A DNA stretch of 17,127 bases from Firmicutes bacterium HGW-Firmicutes-10 (lineage in GTDB: Bacteria > Bacillota_I > Bacilli_A > Erysipelotrichales > Erysipelotrichaceae). Position numbers and translations under genes: made by a program. The notes under the pieces were generated by a model. That model had not been told where the DNA came from, ran no database searches, and saw nothing but the letters and a program-made list of their open reading frames with translations. Of the stretch, positions 6,253 to 13,449 are shown piece by piece. Within the stretch, counting starts at the first letter, position 1, and each line of letters opens with the position of its first letter. The DNA is taken from positions 1 to 17,127 of the forward strand of contig PHAF01000022.1 of assembly GCA_002841605.1 (NCBI GenBank). Direction: 5' to 3'.

Positions 6253-7636
6253 GGAATACACCTTCTTTATCCACTCTTTCAAATGTATGTGCACCAAAGA
6301 AATCTCTTTGTGCCTGTATCAGATTCGCCGGTAACCTCCGAGATGTAAATGCATCAAAATAACTCAGGGCATTCGCAAATGCACTGACAGGCACTCCTTT
6401 TTCGATAGCTAATATAACGACTTTACGTAAATCAGCCTGATAATTCTTCAGTATAACTGCAAATTCCGGTGCTAACAACAAATGCTTCAAATCCGGATCA
6501 TCCTGATAGGCTTTGGCTATTTTATTTAAAAATGCAGCCCGGATGATACAACCGCCACGCCAACCTTTGGCAATCGCCGCAAAGTCCAAATTCCAACTGT
6601 TTTCTTTTGCTGCTGCCGCAAGCAAGGCAAATCCCTGAGCATAAGCAATGAGTTTACTCGCATACAAAGCACGCCGGACAGACTCAACAATATCTTCCTC
6701 ACTGATTGAAGAAACAGGTTTGACATCTTCATACAAAGCAGAAGCTTGAATACGCATATCTTTGATTTCCGAGATAAACCGCGAAAACACCGCAGAAGTT
6801 AAAACAGAAGTATCGACATTCAAATCCAAAGATTCTTGGGCGGTCCATTTGCCGGTCCCCTTTTGTCTTGCGACATCCAAAATGACATCGACCAGCGGTA
6901 ATCCGGTCTCTTCATCGATTTTCTTCAATATTTTTGCAGTGATTTCAATCAGATAACTATCGAGCTCACCCTTGTTATACTCCTCAAATATTTCCTGCAG
7001 TTCAACGGAAGTCTTACCTCCGACCTGCTTTAGTAAGTTATATGCTTCCGCAATCAGCTCCATGTCGCCATATTCAATCCCGTTGTGAACCATTTTGACA
7101 TAATGACCGCTGCCGTCCTGTCCGATATAGAAACAACAAGGTTCTCCATAGGCTTTGGCAGCAATCGAAGTCAACATGCTCTCAACTTCAAGATAGGTTT
7201 GCTTATCGCCGGAAGGCATGATTGCCGGACCAAAACGGGCACCTTCTTCACCACCGGAAACCCCTACACCCATGTAATTGATATTCAATGATTTTAAATG
7301 ATGATACCGTCGGATCGTATCTTTGTAATATGAGTTGCCACCATCCATGAGTATATCACCCACATGTAAATGAGGCACTAGCGATTCAATGACTTTATCG
7401 ACCGGAGCACCGGCCTGTACCATAATGATGATCTTGCGAGGGATGGACAAAGAATTGACAAACTCTTCAATCGTATTTGCCAATACAAATCCCTTCTGAG
7501 GGTTTTCTTCAATCACATCCTGGGATACCGATGTCGTCCGATTATATATAGATACCTTAAAACCATGGTCAGCCAGATTTAATGCTAAATTTTTTCCCAT
7601 AACGGCCATACCAATGACTCCAATTTGACTCAACAT
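6239..7636 (-). CDS. gnd: 6-phosphogluconate dehydrogenase, decarboxylating
   Basis: It converts 6-phosphogluconate to ribulose-5-phosphate and CO2 with NADP+. The protein has 465 residues from the chosen start, the usual size. The dinucleotide-binding motif 'GVIGMAVMGKNLALN' is at residues 6-20, with N-R-T at 32-34 as in NADP-dependent enzymes. The catalytic block K181-M-V-H184-N185-x2-E188 ('KMVHNGIEYGDM') and 'GKWTAQESLDL' are intact. The ATG at 7636 has GAGGTG 6 nt upstream; the ATG at 7654 has no ribosome binding site. It is the first gene of the operon leading into zwf. A perfect TATAAT at 7725-7720 lies upstream but lacks a convincing -35 box, so the promoter is uncertain. Confidence 0.97.
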   Translation of the reverse strand: MLSQIGVIGMAVMGKNLALNLADHGFKVSIYNRTTSVSQDVIEENPQKGFVLANTIEEFVNSLSIPRKIIIMVQAGAPVDKVIESLVPHLHVGDILMDGGNSYYKDTIRRYHHLKSLNINYMGVGVSGGEEGARFGPAIMPSGDKQTYLEVESMLTSIAAKAYGEPCCFYIGQDGSGHYVKMVHNGIEYGDMELIAEAYNLLKQVGGKTSVELQEIFEEYNKGELDSYLIEITAKILKKIDEETGLPLVDVILDVARQKGTGKWTAQESLDLNVDTSVLTSAVFSRFISEIKDMRIQASALYEDVKPVSSISEEDIVESVRRALYASKLIAYAQGFALLAAAAKENSWNLDFAAIAKGWRGGCIIRAAFLNKIAKAYQDDPDLKHLLLAPEFAVILKNYQADLRKVVILAIEKGVPVSAFANALSYFDAFTSRRLPANLIQAQRDFFGAHTFERVDKEGVFHEQW

Positions 7637-7730
7637 AACTAACACCTCTTTCATTAGATTTATTTTACTTTAAATATCATGTTCATAAAAGATATAAGCA
7701 ATCACAACCTGCTAACTATATTATAACCGA

Positions 7731-7761
7731 AAAAAAGAAAATAACCGCATTCACGGTTATT
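7731..7761 (-). terminator. Terminator of murB
   Basis: A perfect 8-bp stem AATAACCG/CGGTTATT (7740-7747 with 7754-7761) with a 6-nt loop is followed on the minus strand by TTCTTTTTTT. It overlaps the murB stop codon and isolates murB from gnd. Confidence 0.9.
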
Positions 7762-8635
7762 CTATGACTCTCCATTCCAATTCCAAATCGATAACAAAAT
7801 GATTTTTGACACGATTCTTACATTCTTGTATCAATGCCACACAATCATAACACGTTGCATGATCGACATTAACGATAAATCCGGGATGTTTATCCGATAC
7901 ACGGGCACCACCTACTTGATATCCCCGCAAATCAACTTCATCGAAAAGTTTCCAGACAAAGAAGGTCTCATCCCCTTTGGTCGGTCTTTTAAACACGCTG
8001 CCGGCATTGGGATAATTACGTGGCTGCTTGAAATAACGTTCTTTTTTAAATTCCAGCATTCTTTCGAGAATTTCACGATAATCCCCTTTATCCGCTTTCA
8101 ATCCGGCCCTTGCGATGACGACATTCATCTGGTTGAATTTTGAATTGCGATACTGAAAGAAATCACTATCCGGAACAATTCGGGTAATCACCAAAGAATC
8201 CAAGTCCACAACATCGACCCATCGGACATATTGGCTGATCGTCCATTGCCATTGACCGGCATTCATAATCAGTGCACCGCCGGCAGTACCCGGAATATCT
8301 TCACAGAACTCATACCCGCCAATTTCATTGTCAATCGCAAACCATGCAAGGTCGTGCAATGTTACACCTGCATCCAAAATGATTTCAGCGCCGTTTCTTT
8401 CGATATTGTTCATCATCGTTGTAATGATGAATGCATAAGTTTCATCGTAAAACTCTTTTGTGAGCAATATGTTTGAACCGTTGCCAAGGAAAATACGTTG
8501 GCGGTTTTGCGTCTTAACAACGGCCTCCAAAAGACCTTCCATGTTCAACGGAAAATAACAAACCTCCGCAACGCTTTTTAATCGCAACGTATTATATTTG
8601 ATTAAGGAAAAATTTCTAAATTCAATCAGATTCAT
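7757..8635 (-). CDS. murB: UDP-N-acetylenolpyruvoylglucosamine reductase
   Basis: The FAD enzyme reduces UDP-GlcNAc-enolpyruvate with NADPH to UDP-MurNAc in peptidoglycan synthesis, so the organism makes a cell wall. The protein has 292 residues. FAD-binding pieces are 'YNTLRL' (14-19), 'LGNGSNILL' (50-58) and 'EDIPGTAGGALIMNAG' (112-127). Catalytic-site pieces are Y162-R163 in 'YRNSKF', S213 in 'YPNAGSVFKRP' (the proton donor) and E287 near the C-terminus. 'GGARVSDKHPGFIVN' is also present, and the compact layout suits the Gram-positive MurB type. I take the ATG at 8635. An upstream in-frame ATG at 8692 lies within the predicted -35 box and would add 19 residues that the family lacks. The ribosome binding site (AAAGAGATG) is moderate. 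Confidence 0.95.
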   Translation of the reverse strand: MNLIEFRNFSLIKYNTLRLKSVAEVCYFPLNMEGLLEAVVKTQNRQRIFLGNGSNILLTKEFYDETYAFIITTMMNNIERNGAEIILDAGVTLHDLAWFAIDNEIGGYEFCEDIPGTAGGALIMNAGQWQWTISQYVRWVDVVDLDSLVITRIVPDSDFFQYRNSKFNQMNVVIARAGLKADKGDYREILERMLEFKKERYFKQPRNYPNAGSVFKRPTKGDETFFVWKLFDEVDLRGYQVGGARVSDKHPGFIVNVDHATCYDCVALIQECKNRVKNHFVIDLELEWRVIE

Positions 8636-8663
8636 ATCATCATCTCTTTCATCTAACTTACTA

Positions 8664-8692
8664 TTTATATCATAACACACAACTCTTTTCAA
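8664..8692 (-). promoter_or_regulatory. murB promoter
   Basis: On the minus strand TTGAAA (8692-8687), a 17-bp spacer and TATAAA (8669-8664) form a good sigma-A promoter about 25 nt upstream of the murB start codon. Confidence 0.7.
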
Positions 8693-8713
8693 GAACTTAA
8701 GAAAATCACAACC

Positions 8714-8754
8714 GATATTGACAACTTGAATAATCTCTTGAAAATGTCAATATC
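8714..8754. repeat. Perfect 10-bp inverted repeat in the murB/glmS divergent region
   Basis: GATATTGACA (8714-8723) and TGTCAATATC (8745-8754) are exact reverse complements separated by 21 bp. The arm centres are 31 bp apart, about three helical turns. The spacer also holds CTTGAA twice (8725-8730 and 8737-8742). There is no T-run on either side, so it is not an ordinary terminator. It lies upstream of both divergent promoters and could bind a regulator of either operon. Confidence 0.7.
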
Positions 8755-8804
8755 TTAAAAAAGTGGCTTAAATAGTTGCTTTTATGAGAATTTCGGTCTA
8801 TCGG

Positions 8805-8833
8805 TTGACACTCAGGTTTAATCGTTTTAAGAT
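8805..8833 (+). promoter_or_regulatory. Promoter of the glutamate mutase operon
   Basis: A consensus -35 TTGACA (8805-8810), exactly 17 bp, and a -10 TAAGAT (8828-8833) give a strong sigma-A promoter. The predicted start is near 8840, leaving a leader of about 80 nt. That is too short for a cobalamin riboswitch despite the B12 dependence of the operon. Confidence 0.85.
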
Positions 8834-8849
8834 AGAGATAGACATAAAC

Positions 8850-8870
8850 TGATACCGCTTACAGGTATCA
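8850..8870 (+). promoter_or_regulatory. Inverted repeat in the glm leader (operator or 5' mRNA stem)
   Basis: TGATACC - 7 nt - GGTATCA is a perfect 7-bp inverted repeat at about +10 to +30 of the predicted transcript. As DNA it could be an operator for a dimeric repressor acting as a roadblock. As RNA it would form a small 5' stem-loop. No T-run follows, so it is not a terminator. Confidence 0.6.
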
Positions 8871-8890
8871 ACTTGTGAAAGGAGAGCATA

Positions 8891-8926
8891 ATGCCCGTTT
8901 GGATTATGCAAGGTGATTATGAGTAG
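8891..8926 (+). CDS. Leader ORF (11 codons) overlapping the glmS start
   Basis: An ATG preceded by AAAGGAG with a 6-nt gap to the ATG (SD core 8881-8884) opens a frame coding MPVWIMQGDYE. It ends at TAG 8924-8926, three bases beyond the glmS ATG, in a different frame and overlapping it by 8 nt. This is the best ribosome binding site in the leader, whereas the glmS ATG itself has only AAGGTG at a short spacing. The natural reading is a translated leader peptide that delivers ribosomes to glmS by termination-reinitiation. The peptide shows no recognisable attenuator codon run. Translation is inferred from the sequence alone. Confidence 0.55.
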   Translation: MPVWIMQGDYE

Positions 8927-9329
8927 TCATACGATTGTTTTAGGAGTTATCGGTGCTGACGTTCATGCGGTGGGAAATAAAATTTTGCACTACGCGTATA
9001 GTCAGGCCGGTTTTAATGTTGTCAACTTAGGTGTCATGGTATCACAGGAAGAGTTCATTCAGGCTGCAATCGAAGCCGATGCAAAAGCAATGATCGTTTC
9101 TTCCCTCTATGGTCACGGTGAGTTGGATTGCCGCGGTCTAAGAGATAAGTGCATCGAAGCCGGACTTGAGAAAATCAAACTGTATGTCGGCGGTAATCTG
9201 GTCGTCGGAAAAACACCGTATGAAGAAGTTCAAAAGAAATTTTTAGAAATGGGTTTTGACCGTGTATATCCCCCGGGCTCTGATCCTGCTTTGAGCATTT
9301 TGGATCTTGAAAAGGATTTAGGAAACTGA
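8919..9329 (+). CDS. glmS: Glutamate mutase sigma subunit, cobalamin-binding
   Basis: This is the B12-carrying small subunit of adenosylcobalamin-dependent glutamate mutase (methylaspartate mutase, EC 5.4.99.1), which interconverts L-glutamate and (2S,3S)-3-methylaspartate. The protein is 136 residues, family-typical, with a flavodoxin-like Rossmann fold. The base-off/His-on motif D14-x-H16-x2-G19 ('GADVHAVGNK') provides the cobalt-ligating histidine, and 'SSLYGHGELD' and 'YVGGNLVVG' follow as in clostridial enzymes. I take the ATG at 8919 because 'MSSHTIVLGVIG' matches the family start; a GTG at 8913 would add two residues. The upstream leader ORF suggests coupled translation. glmL follows after 1 nt. 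Confidence 0.96.
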   Translation: MSSHTIVLGVIGADVHAVGNKILHYAYSQAGFNVVNLGVMVSQEEFIQAAIEADAKAMIVSSLYGHGELDCRGLRDKCIEAGLEKIKLYVGGNLVVGKTPYEEVQKKFLEMGFDRVYPPGSDPALSILDLEKDLGN

Positions 9330-9330
9330 G

Positions 9331-10716
9331 ATGCAACCAATCTTATGTATTGACTTTGGTTCAACCTTTACCAAAGTGACTGCCGTAGATATCGATATCC
9401 CCCGGATTATTGGTCGAACTCAATCATTTACAACCATTCACGATGATATCAACATCGGATTACAAAAAGCTTTGGATCAACTTGAAGAAATGACTGGCAT
9501 AACTGATTGGCCGGTCCGTTTAGCGTGTTCAAGTGCCGCTGGCGGACTGAAAATGATCGCCATCGGCCTTGTTCCTCAATTGACAATGGAAGCTGCAAAA
9601 CGTGCTGCTTTAAGCGCAGGAGCAAAATTGCTTAAAACATACTCCTTTGAACTCAATGACCGGGAAATCCGGGAAATCGAAGCTTTAAAGCCGGATATTC
9701 TGCTTTTGACTGGGGGAATCGATGGCGGAAATCAAAAAGTGATTTTTCACAATGCCCATAAGCTTTGTGAACTGAATATGCGTTGCCCAATCATTTATGC
9801 TGGCAATAAGACGATTGCCAATGATGTTGAGAAAATCCTGAAAGAAAACAACTGGGATGCGACGATCGCAGATAATGTGATGCCGACATTGAATCAGTTA
9901 AATATTGATTCTGCCCGTTCATGTATCCGAAAAGTCTTCCTCGATCATATCGTTGTTGCCAAAGGATTGACCCAGGTTCAACGTTGCATCGACAATATCC
10001 TGATGCCCACCCCTTCAGCCGTATTGCTCGCTGCCGAACTGTTGTCCAAAGGATATCTCAGTGAACCGGGTGTCGGTGAGTTAATCATCATCGATGTCGG
10101 GGGAGCCACTACAGATGTACACAGTGTTGCCGATGGTGCGCCACGTCAATCCAATGTCGTTATGCGCGGACTACAAGAGCCATTTGTCAAACGTACCGTA
10201 GAGGGCGATCTTGGTGCCCGCTACAGTTTACAGTCGTTAGTCGATGGTGTCGGCATTGATGTCGTTGCATCCGTCATCAACACTTCACAAGAAGTGGTCA
10301 TGCAAATGTTGAAAGACTTGGCCGCCCATCCTGAAAGTTTTATGGAAGAACCGGGATTACTGAAAACACTGGATGACGTCGCCGCAGAAATCGCAGTCCG
10401 TGAAAGTGTAACCCGTCATGCCGGATATCTTGAAGTCCACTACACCCCCTTTGGTACAATTTACCAGCAGACCGGCAAGGATTTGAGTTATGTCAGTCAT
10501 GTCATCGGAACCGGTGGCCCGCTGATCCATCATTCCAATATCCGATCGGCATTGAAAGCTTCTCAAGCTGATCCGAAGAACCCGTTAAGTCTTAAACCAA
10601 ATCATGCACGATTCTATTTGGATCATCAGTATATACTCGCTGCGATGGGATTGTTGTCTTTGAAATACCCTTCAGCAGCACTTAAATTAATGAAAGAAAC
10701 GATTATTGAGGTGTAA
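9331..10716 (+). CDS. glmL: Glutamate mutase reactivase-type ATPase MutL/GlmL
   Basis: The 461-residue protein belongs to the ASKHA (actin/Hsp70/sugar kinase) ATPases. The phosphate-1 loop is 'CIDFGSTFTKVTAVD' with D8, phosphate-2 is 'IIDVGGATTDVHSV' with D255, and the adenosine motif is near 'IGTGGPLIHH' towards the C-terminus. MutL proteins always lie between the two mutase subunit genes in glutamate-fermenting clostridia. They are thought to exchange damaged cobalamin for intact coenzyme, by analogy with the diol dehydratase reactivases; this role is less firmly established than the mutase itself. The start follows the glmS stop by 1 nt, with AGGA inside the end of glmS. Confidence 0.94.
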   Translation: MQPILCIDFGSTFTKVTAVDIDIPRIIGRTQSFTTIHDDINIGLQKALDQLEEMTGITDWPVRLACSSAAGGLKMIAIGLVPQLTMEAAKRAALSAGAKLLKTYSFELNDREIREIEALKPDILLLTGGIDGGNQKVIFHNAHKLCELNMRCPIIYAGNKTIANDVEKILKENNWDATIADNVMPTLNQLNIDSARSCIRKVFLDHIVVAKGLTQVQRCIDNILMPTPSAVLLAAELLSKGYLSEPGVGELIIIDVGGATTDVHSVADGAPRQSNVVMRGLQEPFVKRTVEGDLGARYSLQSLVDGVGIDVVASVINTSQEVVMQMLKDLAAHPESFMEEPGLLKTLDDVAAEIAVRESVTRHAGYLEVHYTPFGTIYQQTGKDLSYVSHVIGTGGPLIHHSNIRSALKASQADPKNPLSLKPNHARFYLDHQYILAAMGLLSLKYPSAALKLMKETIIEV

Positions 10717-10718
10717 CT

Positions 10719-12185
10719 ATGGATGTACAGAATAAACGACTGACGGATGAGGAGTTTCACCGTATCCGCAGTGAAGTATTGATGCAATGGCATACCGGCA
10801 AAGAAGTCGATCTGGATGAATCCTTTGAGTATCATCATCGGATGGATAAATCAAAGAGTTTTTCTGCATTGCTTAAAGATGCGAAAGAGAAAAAATACAT
10901 TTTGATTCAACCGCGTGCCGGAGTTGCTTTGGTTGATAAACACATTGAACTATTGCAGTATCTTCAAGACAAAGGGACTGCGGACTGTCTTCCATCAACC
11001 ATTGACAGTTACACACGTCATAACCGCTATCAGGAAGTACAACATGGTATTGAGGAAAGCATCCGTGAAGGACGCTCATTGCTTAATGGTTTTCCTGCCG
11101 TCAATCATGGCGTACATCAATGCCGAAAGGTCATTGAATCCGTACGAATTCCCGTACAGGTTCGCCACGGGACCCCGGATGCACGGCTTCTTGCTGAAAT
11201 TACGTTAGCCGGAGGATTTACATCCTATGAAGGCGGGGGTATTTCATATAATATTCCCTACTCAAAAAACATCTCTCTAGAGAAAACCATAACAGATTGG
11301 CAGTATGTCGATCGTTTGATTGGCATATATGAAGAACATGGTATCTCGATTAATCGCGAACCATACGGACCTTTGACTGGAACATTGGTACCGCCAAGCA
11401 TATCTCATGCCGTGGCGATCGCTGAAAGCTTGCTTGCAGCCGAGCAAGGTGTCAAAAATATAACCGTCGGTTACGGACAATGCGGTAACTTAATTCAAGA
11501 TGTTGCGGCCATTCGCACCCTAGAACTTCTGACCGAAGAATATTTGCATAAATTCGGATTTCATGATGTGTATGTAACAACCGTATTTCATCAATGGATG
11601 GGCGGATTTCCGCAAGATGAAGCGAAAGCTTATGGAGTCATCTCTTGGGGTGCTGCTACGGCAGCATTTGCCGGTGCAACCAAAGTTATCGTAAAGTCCC
11701 CTCATGAAGCTCTGGGTATCCCGACCCCGCAAGCCAATGCGCAAGGATTACGTACGACCAAACAGGTCGTGACAATGCTTAAAGATCAACGTATGCATAT
11801 GAATGATGAATTGAAAGCAGAAATGGACATCATAACTGCCGAGACAAGAGCGATCGTCGATAAAATGCTGGAATTAGGAAACGGCGATATCGCCAAAGGT
11901 GCCATTGCCGGATTCGCAGCCGGAGTCATTGATGTACCTTTTGCCCCAAGCAAATTCAATAAAGGATTAGTCCTTCCGGCAAGAGATAATCAAGGAGCCA
12001 TCCGCTTTCTTGAATGTGGTTTTTTACCTTTCAATGATGAACTGAAGGCATTTCACAAGAAAAAGTTGGAAGAACGCGGTCGTTTCGAAAAACGCCCGGT
12101 CAGTTTCCAAATGGTCATTGATGATGTATATGCCATAGGCAAAGGTCGGATGGTCGGACGTCCGCATGGAGATCAAGAACAATGA
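10719..12185 (+). CDS. glmE: Glutamate mutase epsilon subunit
   Basis: This is the catalytic (beta/alpha)8-barrel subunit of glutamate mutase, 488 residues and family-typical. The substrate-binding arginine claw is in place at the same numbering as in the Clostridium cochlearium enzyme: R66 ('IQPRAGV'), R100 ('YTRHNRY') and R149 ('VQVRHGTPD'). E171, Y177 and Y181 ('SYEGGGISYNIPY') also line up, so full mutase activity is expected. 'QWMGGFPQDEAKAYGVI' and the C-terminal 'GFLPF' segments are also typical. GAGGTG precedes the ATG by 5 nt. It is separated from glmL by 2 nt and overlaps the ammonia-lyase gene by 4 nt, so the four genes are one transcription and translation unit. Confidence 0.97.
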   Translation: MDVQNKRLTDEEFHRIRSEVLMQWHTGKEVDLDESFEYHHRMDKSKSFSALLKDAKEKKYILIQPRAGVALVDKHIELLQYLQDKGTADCLPSTIDSYTRHNRYQEVQHGIEESIREGRSLLNGFPAVNHGVHQCRKVIESVRIPVQVRHGTPDARLLAEITLAGGFTSYEGGGISYNIPYSKNISLEKTITDWQYVDRLIGIYEEHGISINREPYGPLTGTLVPPSISHAVAIAESLLAAEQGVKNITVGYGQCGNLIQDVAAIRTLELLTEEYLHKFGFHDVYVTTVFHQWMGGFPQDEAKAYGVISWGAATAAFAGATKVIVKSPHEALGIPTPQANAQGLRTTKQVVTMLKDQRMHMNDELKAEMDIITAETRAIVDKMLELGNGDIAKGAIAGFAAGVIDVPFAPSKFNKGLVLPARDNQGAIRFLECGFLPFNDELKAFHKKKLEERGRFEKRPVSFQMVIDDVYAIGKGRMVGRPHGDQEQ

Positions 12186-13438
12186 AAATCGTAGATATCA
12201 CCTGTTCACCAGGTAAAACCGGATTCTTCTTTGATGATCAAAGGGCAATCAAAAAACATGCCGTCTCTGATGGTTCGACGTATATCGGAGAGCCGTTGAC
12301 CGAAGGATTTACAGCCATCCGTCAAGCAGGAGAATCCATTTCAGTACTGATATTGCTTGAAGATGGTCAAATCGCTTATGGCGATTGTGCTGCCGTTCAA
12401 TACTCCGGTGCCGGCGGACGCGATCCGCTATTTCTGGCATCTGATTATATACCGATCATCGAACAATATATCAAACCCCAACTTATCGGCCAAGAGATAT
12501 TAACTTTTCGACCGCTAGCCGAGCAAATCGATCGATACATTCGCCCCGATACAAACAAACCGCTTCACACGGCGATCCGTTACGGTGTCACTCAAGCGCT
12601 GCTGGATGCCACAGCCAAAGCCAATCACACATTGATGGCGGATATCGTGGCTAAGGAGTATGGCACGCAAGTCAGTGACGAGGCAATTCCGATATTTATG
12701 CAATCGGGGGATGACCGTTATAACAATGTGGACAAAATGATTCTGAAGGGAGCCGACGTGCTTCCCCACGGATTAATAAACCATGTACCAACGAAACTGG
12801 GGTATGAAGGTGAAAAACTGCTTGAGTATATTCGTTGGTTAAAACAACGAATTGAATCAAAACGCTTCGATGGCAACTATGCACCGGCGATACATCTGGA
12901 TGTTTATGGGACTATCGGGATCATTTTCAACCAAGACACGGATAAAATGGTCGAATACTTGAGAAAATGTGCTGAAGCTGCCTCTCCTTTTGAATTACGG
13001 ATCGAAGGTCCAATGGATGTTGAGGAGCGCCAAGCACAAATGCTTGCACTAAAAGAAATCACCCAACGTCTTGACGAAGCAAATATTCCGGTCATCATCG
13101 TAGCGGATGAATGGTGTAACACATTGGACGACATCAAGTATTTTGCGGATAATAAAGCCGGACATATGATTCAAATAAAAACGCCGGATTTAGGCGGCAT
13201 CAATAATACGATCGAAGCTGTACTGTACTGTCGTGATAAAGGCGTGATGGCCTATCAAGGCGGCACATGCAATGAGACGGACAGAAGCTCGCAGGTTTGC
13301 GTTCATTGTGCGATGGCAACTCATCCTTGTCAGATACTGGCAAAGCCGGGTATGGGCGTTGATGAAGGCTATATGATTGTATATAACGAAATGCAACGGA
13401 TAAAAGCTATCCATCAAATGAGAAGAAGGACATACTAG
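12182..13438 (+). CDS. mal: Methylaspartate ammonia-lyase
   Basis: It removes ammonia from (2S,3S)-3-methylaspartate to give mesaconate (EC 4.3.1.2), the step after glutamate mutase. The protein has 418 residues (about 413 in C. tetanomorphum) and belongs to the enolase superfamily. Mg2+ ligands D240, E275 and D309 ('HLDVYG', 'LRIEGPMD', 'VADEWCN') and catalytic K333 ('QIKTPDLGG') and H196 ('VLPHGLIN') all fall two residues beyond their C. tetanomorphum equivalents. 'YSGAGGRDPLF' and 'AKPGMGVDEG' are also present. The ATG overlaps the glmE stop (ATGA) with GGAG 10 nt upstream. The gene ends in CTAG shared with the convergent transporter gene. Mesaconase and citramalate lyase genes are not in the window. 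Confidence 0.97.
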   Translation: MKIVDITCSPGKTGFFFDDQRAIKKHAVSDGSTYIGEPLTEGFTAIRQAGESISVLILLEDGQIAYGDCAAVQYSGAGGRDPLFLASDYIPIIEQYIKPQLIGQEILTFRPLAEQIDRYIRPDTNKPLHTAIRYGVTQALLDATAKANHTLMADIVAKEYGTQVSDEAIPIFMQSGDDRYNNVDKMILKGADVLPHGLINHVPTKLGYEGEKLLEYIRWLKQRIESKRFDGNYAPAIHLDVYGTIGIIFNQDTDKMVEYLRKCAEAASPFELRIEGPMDVEERQAQMLALKEITQRLDEANIPVIIVADEWCNTLDDIKYFADNKAGHMIQIKTPDLGGINNTIEAVLYCRDKGVMAYQGGTCNETDRSSQVCVHCAMATHPCQILAKPGMGVDEGYMIVYNEMQRIKAIHQMRRRTY

Positions 13439-13449
13439 TCCTTCTTTTT
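13423..13449 (+). terminator. Terminator between the glm operon and the convergent CDF gene
   Basis: A perfect 9-bp stem AAGAAGGAC/GTCCTTCTT (13423-13431 with 13438-13446) has a 6-nt loop and a T-run at 13445-13449. It is built from the last codons of both convergent genes. On the minus strand the tail is pyrimidine-rich (TTCTTCTC), so it may act in both directions, more strongly on plus. Confidence 0.85.

Noticed and set aside
6253..6297. Longer zwf reading frame starting at 6297
   Set aside because: The added 15 residues have no family similarity, there is no ribosome binding site, and the overlap with gnd would be 59 nt.
7637..7654. Longer gnd reading frame starting at 7654
   Set aside because: No Shine-Dalgarno precedes that ATG, while GAGGTG is well placed for the ATG at 7636. 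The extra six residues precede the normal start of the Rossmann fold.
7720..7725. Perfect TATAAT as a gnd promoter
   Set aside because: No -35-like hexamer occurs at 16-18 bp; that region is the murB terminator. It was left as a note rather than called.
8834..8918. Possible cobalamin riboswitch ahead of the B12-dependent glutamate mutase operon
   Set aside because: Only about 80 nt lie between the predicted transcription start and glmS, with one small stem and no B12-box-like sequence. A cobalamin riboswitch needs much more room.
8913..8918. GTG start for glmS two codons upstream
   Set aside because: The ATG at 8919 gives the family-typical N-terminus, and the GTG is itself part of the AAGGTG that would serve as ribosome binding site.
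10357..10838. Antisense reading frames opposite glmL and glmE
   Set aside because: They are short, lack ribosome binding sites and have no recognisable domains. They are shadows of strongly supported genes.
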